Shown here: positions 6,282 to 11,474 of the stretch, in pieces
Layout: every line of letters begins with the position of its first letter
How positions within the stretch are numbered: position 1 is the stretch's first letter
Made by a program: the position numbers and the translations under genes
NCBI GenBank assembly: GCA_002167605.1
Contig: NHCT01000040.1
Coordinates: 57,572 to 69,045, forward strand
Length of the DNA: 11,474 bases
DNA from: Verrucomicrobia bacterium TMED40
GTDB taxonomy: Bacteria; Verrucomicrobiota; Verrucomicrobiia; Opitutales; Seribacteraceae
Direction: 5' to 3'
The notes under the pieces: model-generated
Databases searched by the model: none
The model's input: only the letters and a program-made list of their open reading frames with translations
What the model was told of the DNA's origin: nothing

Positions 6282-8462
6282 ATGCCCTTTCGTTTTGCGA
6301 TATTTAGATTAAATTTTCTTAAATTTATTTCTGTTTTCGCATCCGCATGTCCCCTTTTTGCCATAGAGTTTTCTGATTCGTTGATTGAAAGTTCGATTTT
6401 GGTTAACTTGAACGAAATCAAAGTAAAATCAACTTCTTCTGGGATTTCGAGGAGATACTCCTCTTCTTATGTTTCAAATGAGGACAACGCGAGCATTACA
6501 TCAGAGATAAATTCCGGAAACGAAGATTTAGTGGATAAGTTGCAATCCATATACACAAGCATGAATGAAGATAAAATTGATGGTTTTGACCATTCGATTC
6601 ACTACATGATTGAATTGGCTAACAACCAAAAACTTTCCTATAGCGAACTAATATCTATGGTGGGTTCATCCGTGCTTTCTATCCTCAGAAGTGATATCGA
6701 AAATTCACTAGATATCTCGAATATTCCCAACAGATTGATTGAGAACTTTTTTCTAGACCCGCAATTGTCTTCTCTCAAATCTGATGGCGGAGAAAGTGTA
6801 CCTCGACTGCTTAATAACCTCGGGCAAATTTTTATGGAGTCTGTTATTCAGGAAAGTACTGAAGAAAAAATTCCTGAAAATGCTGAGCTTGCTTCCACAA
6901 GCTTTATCATGGAGGTGCTATCAATAATGGACAACTACCCTGAGGATAACATTCCGCTTACGGATTTTTATCCAGGCATTGTACCCATTCCTTACACTGC
7001 AGATGAAGCCAATGACGATATGAAGTTTGATGGGGGTTTTCCATCACATTATCAATTTGATCCCGCAAAAACACGTATTTTGAGTATGGCTGCAGAAGGT
7101 TTGGCTCAAGGTATTGGTTCTTTCAACTTGGTTGACCTTGACTTAAAAGATCAAAGAGTTGAGGGCGAAAAGACATTAGAACCAAACCTAGCGAAGTCTA
7201 TTCTTAAACCTGTTCTTGACAACATATTGTCTAGAACCGGAGACAATCGCCTTTTTGCCTTTGAAGTTGCCAAAGTCATCTCTTCTAGTGTCACCCAAGT
7301 CATTACAAATCAAGGTGTCGGATCAGATGAAGTTGATAGTTTTGCTCAGACTATTTCCAAGGATCTTGCAGACGCTGCTGTTCAATCAGGAATAGATAAT
7401 CGCACATCTCTTACTGAGTTTGGCCGAAATTTAGGTCAGCTAGCCGAGTCAGTAGGCGTTGGAACTTCGATGGGGGTTCAACTTGCCGCGGTCGATGATC
7501 AAATAATGGACTATGAACCTGGTTTTCAAGCATACAGTAGGAAAAATTTAGCGATGGCATCCTCCAAAGGCACTTCTGCTGGTGCAATCATGGCCTCTTC
7601 CGAGTCTGCGACAATCGACGATGAAAACGGCGAACCTATCATTGAAACTCAAGATATGAAGGAAATTGCCAGTCATGCAGCAATGGGATCAATCTTAGGG
7701 CATACAGCTATGTCTATCTACTATCCCACTCCCAAAGACTTACTTCCAATAATCAACTATTCAGCTCAAGGTTCTTCATTTGGAAGCACAACCGTTTTGC
7801 CTCTAGCTTCTCTACGCCCTGAAGACCCAGAGAACGAAACGGAGTCACCAACTGTTGAAGTAGCTAGAGCTAGTTCTCATGGTGCCGCCCTTGGAGCATC
7901 TTTTGAGATCATCGCTCTCACAAATGCAAATCCTGCAGATAAGTCTTATGATAAAGATTCGATATTAGCTATGCAGGCAGCTTCTTACGGTTCCACTTAT
8001 GGCGTTGTTCTTGGAGCAACTGACGGCGGTGAATCAGATTCTGTAGTATTGAAGCAAGCTGCAAAACAAGGAGCAACAGAAGGTGCACTGGCAGGATCAG
8101 GATTAGCCACTCTTTACGATGAGGAATACTTCAATAATGAAGCCAATTTTGGAGGTGCCAATGGAGAAACAAACACAGCGGGGCAGGCTTCTGGTAGTTA
8201 TGATTCCGTTGCGTTGTCTTCTAAAAAAAGTATCATCGATGCTATATCAACTGTAAATGCACAAGCCGCAGTCGACGCAAGTACTAAGCTTGCGACTAAG
8301 TCCATAAAGACAAGTGCTCAGGATATGATTAGGCTGATACAAAAATTTAATATTAGCCCTCGATTTACCAACCCGACTAGAATTTTCCAAGGTAATAAGA
8401 ATCAAAAATTTGGAAGTGATTTCCCCTTTGCGGATCAATTTCCGGTCGCTTCTCCCATTTAG
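6282..8462 (+). CDS. Secreted glycine-zipper repeat protein of unknown function
   Basis: I do not recognise a named family. From the ATG at 6282 it is 726 residues. A TTG at 6267 would add five. Residues 1-26 (MPFRFAIF to CPLFA) form a signal peptide. Residues 27-265 are acidic and mostly helical-looking, without catalytic motifs. The C-terminal two thirds is rich in Ala, Gly and Ser and contains GxxxG segments at residues 273-277, 394-398, 430-434, 469-473, 497-501, 534-538, 570-574 and 597-601. Most follow a pattern like A-A/S-x-G-A/S-x-x-G-A/S and are separated by acidic linkers (such as DDENGE and PEDPENE). GxxxG repeats in known proteins mediate helix packing, membrane insertion or fibril-like assembly. 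No PEP-CTERM, LPXTG or barrel terminus is visible. It begins 51 bases after the polymerase gene and may share its transcript. No clear Shine-Dalgarno is seen. Coding status is strongly supported by length and protein pattern; function is unknown. Confidence 0.85.
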   Translation: MPFRFAIFRLNFLKFISVFASACPLFAIEFSDSLIESSILVNLNEIKVKSTSSGISRRYSSSYVSNEDNASITSEINSGNEDLVDKLQSIYTSMNEDKIDGFDHSIHYMIELANNQKLSYSELISMVGSSVLSILRSDIENSLDISNIPNRLIENFFLDPQLSSLKSDGGESVPRLLNNLGQIFMESVIQESTEEKIPENAELASTSFIMEVLSIMDNYPEDNIPLTDFYPGIVPIPYTADEANDDMKFDGGFPSHYQFDPAKTRILSMAAEGLAQGIGSFNLVDLDLKDQRVEGEKTLEPNLAKSILKPVLDNILSRTGDNRLFAFEVAKVISSSVTQVITNQGVGSDEVDSFAQTISKDLADAAVQSGIDNRTSLTEFGRNLGQLAESVGVGTSMGVQLAAVDDQIMDYEPGFQAYSRKNLAMASSKGTSAGAIMASSESATIDDENGEPIIETQDMKEIASHAAMGSILGHTAMSIYYPTPKDLLPIINYSAQGSSFGSTTVLPLASLRPEDPENETESPTVEVARASSHGAALGASFEIIALTNANPADKSYDKDSILAMQAASYGSTYGVVLGATDGGESDSVVLKQAAKQGATEGALAGSGLATLYDEEYFNNEANFGGANGETNTAGQASGSYDSVALSSKKSIIDAISTVNAQAAVDASTKLATKSIKTSAQDMIRLIQKFNISPRFTNPTRIFQGNKNQKFGSDFPFADQFPVASPI
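7461..8084 (+). repeat. Array of seven GxxxG units within the secreted protein
   Basis: The units GTSMG, GTSAG, GSILG, GSSFG, GAALG, GSTYG and GATEG begin at 7461, 7569, 7686, 7770, 7881, 7989 and 8070. Spacings are 36, 39, 28, 37, 36 and 27 residues. Each has small residues around the glycines and usually an Ala/Ser-rich helix start before it. An eighth, isolated unit (GLAQG) begins at 7098. The repeats are diverged at the base level but plain in protein. Confidence 0.75.
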
Positions 8463-8489
8463 ATAAAAGATTCTCGATCTTTCCTTCTC

Positions 8490-8535
8490 GGTTAACCCAT
8501 GGTCTGGGAAATCTAATCTTAACCAACTTTTATTT
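8490..8535 (+). terminator. Possible weak terminator after the repeat protein
   Basis: GGTTAA (8490-8495) can pair with TTAACC (8519-8524), enclosing an inner CCCA/TGGG stem (8496-8499 with 8505-8508). CTTTTATTT follows at 8527-8535. The stem is interrupted and AT-rich, so the call is weak. A second, smaller stem AAAGAT/ATCTTT lies at 8466-8482. Confidence 0.25.
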
Positions 8536-8537
8536 CG

Positions 8538-8566
8538 CTGATATAAACTATTAAGCTCGATATAAT
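8538..8566 (+). promoter_or_regulatory. Promoter of gnd
   Basis: A perfect -10 TATAAT (8561-8566) sits 17 bases after CTGATA (8538-8543, 4 of 6 to the -35 consensus). Transcription would start near 8573, giving a leader of about 20 bases before the ATG at 8593. It falls in the short gap between the repeat-protein gene and gnd, so gnd is probably expressed on its own. Confidence 0.6.
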
Positions 8567-8592
8567 GAATGAGCGTTTTATGGTCTGAGCTC

Positions 8593-10098
8593 ATGAATGA
8601 TACCCATAAAGAGATTGGATTGATTGGATTGGCCGTTATGGGTCAAAACCTGGCATTGAACATTGCGGATCATGGCTTTCAGATTAGCGTGTTCAATAGA
8701 ACTTATTCAAAGACTGTTGATTTTCTTGATCGCAATTCATCTACCCCCACCCTCTCGGGCTATGAGACACTCGACGCTTTTGTATCCTCCCTCAAAAGAC
8801 CTTGTAAAATCATTATTATGGTTCAAGCCGGCAAACCAACGGATCTAGTCATCGAATCACTAATCCCACTATTGCAAAAGAATGATGTTATCATTGATGG
8901 AGGAAACGCAAAGTGGACGGATACGATTCGTAGGGAAAGGAAATTAGCTGATCTTGGAATACACTTCGTGGGTTCAGGAGTAAGTGGCGGCGAGGAGGGT
9001 GCTCGCTTTGGTCCCTCTCTGATGCCCGGAGGATCCAGCGAAGCATGGAATCAAATCAAGGACATATGGTTATCCATATCTGCAAAAGTAAATGCAAGCA
9101 CTGGAAAACCCTTGTCCGGTGCCAAGCCCGGTAAACCTGTGGATGGAGGAGTCCCCTGTGCGGCTTACATTGGGGCAGATGGTTCGGGTCATTATGTCAA
9201 AATGGTTCATAACGGTATCGAATATGCCGACATGCAAATGATTTGTGAGGCGTACCACATGTTATCCTCTGTTGGAAAGCTTTCAGCCAATCAAATAGGT
9301 GAGATTTTCAAATCATGGAATGAAGGCATTCTCGACTCCTTTCTGATAGAAATTACTGGTGATATCCTTTGCCAGAAGGACCCTCGCAGCGGGGCCCCCT
9401 TTGTGGATGTGGTTTTGGATACCGCTGGACAAAAGGGCACAGGGAAATGGACTTCAGTCAATGCGCTTGATATGGGAGTGCCCGCGCCCACCGTTGCCGA
9501 AGCCGTTTTCGCAAGATGCTTGAGTGCAGTAAAGGAGGAGAGAGCCAAAGCAGCGAACATCCTTAGTGGTGTTGCACTCCAGCCCCTGGAATGTTCAATC
9601 GATCACTTAATTGAAGCCATTCGAGATGCATTGTATTGCTCGAAGATTTGCTCATACGCTCAGGGCTTTCAACTGATGAGGGAAGCTCAAAATGAATATT
9701 CATGGGAGCTGAATTTTGGCGAGATTGCTCAAATTTGGAGAGGCGGATGCATTATTCGGGCTGCCTTTCTGCAAAAAATCACCGAGGCTTTTGAACGCGA
9801 CCCGGCATTATCAAATTTGTTGCTCGATGATTACTTTAAGGAATCCATCTCAAAATATCAGAGAAATTGGCGTGAGGTGGTTTCTATAGCCGTAAACTCA
9901 GGAATCCCATGCCCTACATTCTCCTCTGCAGTCGCTTACTATGATGGATACAGAAATGCAAGATTACCGCAAAATTTGCTACAAGCCCAACGCGATTATT
10001 TTGGTGCCCACACCTACGAGAGATTAGACGAACCTCGAGGAACCTTCTTTCACTTGGACTGGTTAAACGAAAACCGCCCGGAATCTCGAATGAATTAG
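8593..10098 (+). CDS. gnd: 6-phosphogluconate dehydrogenase, decarboxylating
   Basis: Cytoplasmic enzyme of the oxidative pentose phosphate pathway: 6-phosphogluconate plus NADP+ gives ribulose 5-phosphate, CO2 and NADPH. From the ATG at 8593 it has 501 residues. An in-frame ATG at 8569 would add eight, but the promoter's predicted start point (about 8573) and the family's usual N-terminus, just before [13 protein letters not shown], favour 8593. Motifs: Rossmann nucleotide-binding [18 protein letters not shown], catalytic [12 protein letters not shown] (Lys203, Asn207, Glu210), the signature [12 protein letters not shown] (about 276-287) and the C-terminal [15 protein letters not shown]. Compared with the E. 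coli enzyme (468 residues), much of the extra length is a Gly/Pro/Lys-rich insertion (about 167-186) just before the [13 protein letters not shown] block. Its G+C content is much higher than that of the polymerase gene. Identification is very secure. Confidence 0.97.
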   Translation: MNDTHKEIGLIGLAVMGQNLALNIADHGFQISVFNRTYSKTVDFLDRNSSTPTLSGYETLDAFVSSLKRPCKIIIMVQAGKPTDLVIESLIPLLQKNDVIIDGGNAKWTDTIRRERKLADLGIHFVGSGVSGGEEGARFGPSLMPGGSSEAWNQIKDIWLSISAKVNASTGKPLSGAKPGKPVDGGVPCAAYIGADGSGHYVKMVHNGIEYADMQMICEAYHMLSSVGKLSANQIGEIFKSWNEGILDSFLIEITGDILCQKDPRSGAPFVDVVLDTAGQKGTGKWTSVNALDMGVPAPTVAEAVFARCLSAVKEERAKAANILSGVALQPLECSIDHLIEAIRDALYCSKICSYAQGFQLMREAQNEYSWELNFGEIAQIWRGGCIIRAAFLQKITEAFERDPALSNLLLDDYFKESISKYQRNWREVVSIAVNSGIPCPTFSSAVAYYDGYRNARLPQNLLQAQRDYFGAHTYERLDEPRGTFFHLDWLNENRPESRMN

Positions 10099-10126
10099 CG
10101 GGCAGGGTTCTTTTATTTTCTTTTAT
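10072..10126. terminator. Probable bidirectional terminator between convergent gnd and gmk
   Basis: AACC-GCCCG (10072-10080) pairs with CGGGC-ag-GGTT (10099-10109): nine pairs with a two-base bulge and an 18-base loop that contains the end of gnd and its TAG stop. On the plus strand it is followed by CTTTTATTTTCTTTTAT (10110-10126), a good T-rich tract. On the minus strand the same hairpin is followed by TTCGTTTA, a modest T-rich run that could end gmk transcription. Confidence 0.6.
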
Positions 10127-10694
10127 CTAGAAAAATTTGACGAATTTGGCTGTAATCATTCTCCCGGTCCTGAGAACGAATGTTATAGTTGAAGAATCCG
10201 ACCGATCGCAATTCCTGCCTTGCGGTTTCCATCCGTTTTCTAATCTCCTCACCAGAGTCAGTCCCTCGGATTCTTAATCTTTCCTGAAGTACCTCAATCG
10301 ATGCCGGGGAGATAAATATGGAAATCAAGTTTCCTGTATTACTCGAATTTCTGCCAAAGGCTTTTTGGATGGTTCTAGCACCCTTGACATCAATATTCAA
10401 GAGGAGGTTTGGAACGTCGGACAAGCCTCCGAGAACGGTTTTTCTCAAAACTCCATATTCATTTCCGTGAATAATTTCATTTTCCAAAAAGGCGTTTTGA
10501 CTTTTTTTTCTCGCGAACTCTTGCTTACTCAAAAAATAGTAATCCACACCATCGACTTCACCGACTCTAGGTTTGCGAGTGGTTGCAGTAATTACCCTTT
10601 TTAGATTCTCTGCAAAGTCTATGAGGAGCCTGTCACATAAAGTAGTTTTTCCTACCCCTGCGGGTCCTGAAATGATAAATAGGTTACAATTCAT
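10113..10694 (-). CDS. gmk: Guanylate kinase
   Basis: Cytoplasmic enzyme that phosphorylates GMP to GDP using ATP, essential for GTP supply and recycling. From the ATG at 10694 it has 193 residues, close to the usual 190-210. That ATG follows an AGG four bases upstream; a TTG directly before it at 10697 would add one residue. Motifs: P-loop GPAGVGKTT (10-18, Lys16), the GMP-binding segment TTRKPRVGEVDGVDYYF (38-54, with Arg40, Arg43, Glu46 and Tyr53), GNEYG (77-81) and LLLNIDVKGA (97-106, Asp102). The C-terminal helix region reads NYNIRSQDREND, where many homologues have a V-x-N-D-type motif, so this part is somewhat divergent. It lies 25 bases downstream of a membrane-protein gene on the same strand and converges with gnd. 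Identification is secure. Confidence 0.96.
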   Translation of the reverse strand: MNCNLFIISGPAGVGKTTLCDRLLIDFAENLKRVITATTRKPRVGEVDGVDYYFLSKQEFARKKSQNAFLENEIIHGNEYGVLRKTVLGGLSDVPNLLLNIDVKGARTIQKAFGRNSSNTGNLISIFISPASIEVLQERLRIRGTDSGEEIRKRMETARQELRSVGFFNYNIRSQDRENDYSQIRQIFLDKRK

Positions 10695-10719
10695 CAAACC
10701 TGATCAAGGCACTATTATG

Positions 10720-11259
10720 CTAGTACGCAAATGTAGAAACACCAAGGACTACCCCTAAGAGAATCAGTAGCACTCCGAAGTTACGAGATCGATTCGCTTG
10801 ATCAAAAATCCAGGTGAAAAAATCTCTGATCCTGTAAGGCCAAGCTCCTAAATAAAGCGAAAGCACAATAATAAGGTAAATAATGGAAACGAGTAGCAAA
10901 CGACTTTGCGATTCGTGCAGAAAAGCCGAATCCAGCACTTCACGCGAATAGAAAAGTAGCAGCATCGATAAACCCCGAACTGCAAGGAAGTCATTCACGA
11001 AGAAAAAGGCTCCGACTGCTATGCCAACTCCGATCGTACCTATGAGTATTTTGTACTCCCCGAAATCCGCTTCACTTAGATTGCTTACGTGCCCAACCAA
11101 AAACCAAAGCAAGCTTAGTCCCATGAAAAGCAGAGAAAGCTTTGTGGAGCGGGGAAAGGAGAGGATGTATTTGTTCCAGGCATCTTTGTTTAAGGCAAAG
11201 GTGAAGCCCGCTAATAAGAGCCCTAGAGAAGTTACGATCGTGTAAGTAAAAAGATCCAT
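10720..11259 (-). CDS. Five-helix integral membrane protein of unknown function
   Basis: A 179-residue, strongly hydrophobic protein I do not recognise. Likely membrane segments are at about residues 4-23, 39-58, 70-92, 118-138 and 159-177, with a further short hydrophobic stretch near 94-105. Short charged loops connect them, including NKDAWNK, REVLDSAFLHESQSR and the aromatic segment PYRIRDFFTWIFDQANRSRN. No catalytic or transport motif is visible. The ATG at 11259 lies 11 bases after the stop of the miaB-like gene, and gmk begins 25 bases after its own stop, so the three look like one transcriptional unit. No clear Shine-Dalgarno precedes the start, so coupling to upstream translation is plausible. 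The position between two conserved housekeeping genes suggests a vertically inherited lineage protein rather than cargo, but that is inference. Confidence 0.8.
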   Translation of the reverse strand: MDLFTYTIVTSLGLLLAGFTFALNKDAWNKYILSFPRSTKLSLLFMGLSLLWFLVGHVSNLSEADFGEYKILIGTIGVGIAVGAFFFVNDFLAVRGLSMLLLFYSREVLDSAFLHESQSRLLLVSIIYLIIVLSLYLGAWPYRIRDFFTWIFDQANRSRNFGVLLILLGVVLGVSTFAY

Positions 11260-11270
11260 AGTTTGAATTT

Positions 11271-11474
11271 TTAAAAAAGGGAACTGGGCGTGGCCCTTAA
11301 GCCTCCAGGGTTGGCTTCTTGAATATCCACTTCAATCAGTTCGCCTACCAGATCCTGATGACCGGGGAAAAGAACTTTTCTAAAACATTTAGTTCTTCCC
11401 AAAAAGTCTCCGTTCCCCTTCCGAGCTGCAGATTCGACTAGGATTTCCATCTTATTGCCAATTAATTTCAAGTT
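11271..11474 (-). CDS. miaB: MiaB-like tRNA methylthiotransferase, C-terminal part only
   Basis: The reading frame runs off the right edge of the window, so only the last 67 residues are visible. They form a TRAM domain, the tRNA-binding module that closes radical-SAM methylthiotransferases. Visible blocks are MEILVES, FLGRTKCFRKVLFPG, LVGELIEVDIQEA and a final GGLRATPSSLF. MiaB adds a methylthio group to isopentenyladenosine at position 37 of certain tRNAs. The blocks fit MiaB best, but the paralogues MtaB and RimO also carry TRAM domains, and the catalytic cysteines lie outside the window. It heads the minus-strand group that continues with the membrane protein and gmk. Confidence 0.75.
   Translation of the reverse strand, partial: NLKLIGNKMEILVESAARKGNGDFLGRTKCFRKVLFPGHQDLVGELIEVDIQEANPGGLRATPSSLF

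Noticed and set aside
6227..6421. 64-codon minus-strand frame at the polymerase/repeat-protein junction
   Set aside because: Mostly antisense to the signal-peptide region of the repeat protein, and its composition looks like a reverse complement of coding sequence.
6282..8462. The repeat protein as an autotransporter, RTX toxin or PEP-CTERM protein
   Set aside because: There are no RTX nonapeptides, no barrel terminus ending in Phe and no PEP-CTERM helix at the C-terminus.
8247..8594. 115-codon open frame on the minus strand across the end of the repeat-protein gene
   Set aside because: It lies mostly antisense to a well-supported gene, has no domain or signal and spans the gnd promoter; most likely a chance frame.
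9291..9560. 89-codon frame antisense to gnd
   Set aside because: Mirror frame of a highly conserved enzyme gene.
10365..10604. 79-codon plus-strand frame inside gmk
   Set aside because: Antisense shadow of guanylate kinase, no start signal or motif.

Overview
The window most likely comes from the chromosome of a Gram-negative bacterium, probably of the Verrucomicrobiota (Opitutae-like). Outer-membrane export proteins and a beta-barrel that ends in phenylalanine show the diderm envelope. The phylum guess is inference: it rests on the look of the guanylate kinase, the 6-phosphogluconate dehydrogenase and the exopolysaccharide proteins, plus mostly weak Shine-Dalgarno sequences. No rRNA, tRNA, CRISPR array, transposase or phage gene was seen.

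Left part (about 84-4606, minus strand): an exopolysaccharide export block. In transcription order it holds a putative outer-membrane beta-barrel, a Wza-like export protein with SLBB domain, a Wzc-like chain-length regulator fused to a BY-type tyrosine kinase, and, after a 73-base gap with its own possible promoter, a small DUF4177-like protein. The export gene's stop codon directly abuts the kinase's start codon, which points to a single transcript.

Middle part (4671-8462, plus strand): a divergent, very AT-rich gene for an O-antigen ligase/polymerase-type membrane protein (Wzy/WaaL superfamily), then a gene for a large secreted protein of unknown function. That protein carries at least eight short Gly-x-x-x-Gly segments. 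Seven of them form a tandem array spaced 27-39 residues apart. It is the least explained item in the window and the best candidate for something new. No glycosyltransferase, flippase or exosortase is present, so the polysaccharide locus is either incomplete here or split across the genome.

Right part (8569-11474): housekeeping genes. gnd (6-phosphogluconate dehydrogenase, plus strand) has its own good promoter and converges on a minus-strand group: the 3' end of a miaB-like gene, a five-helix membrane protein of unknown function, and gmk (guanylate kinase). A hairpin spanning the gnd stop codon, with T-rich flanks on both sides, probably terminates transcription from both directions.

The polymerization and export genes should act together to make and export a surface polysaccharide. 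The polymerase extends the chain, the Wzc-like protein sets length through its phosphorylation cycle, and Wza plus the barrel carry the polymer out. Whether the repeat protein belongs to this pathway is inference from position only.
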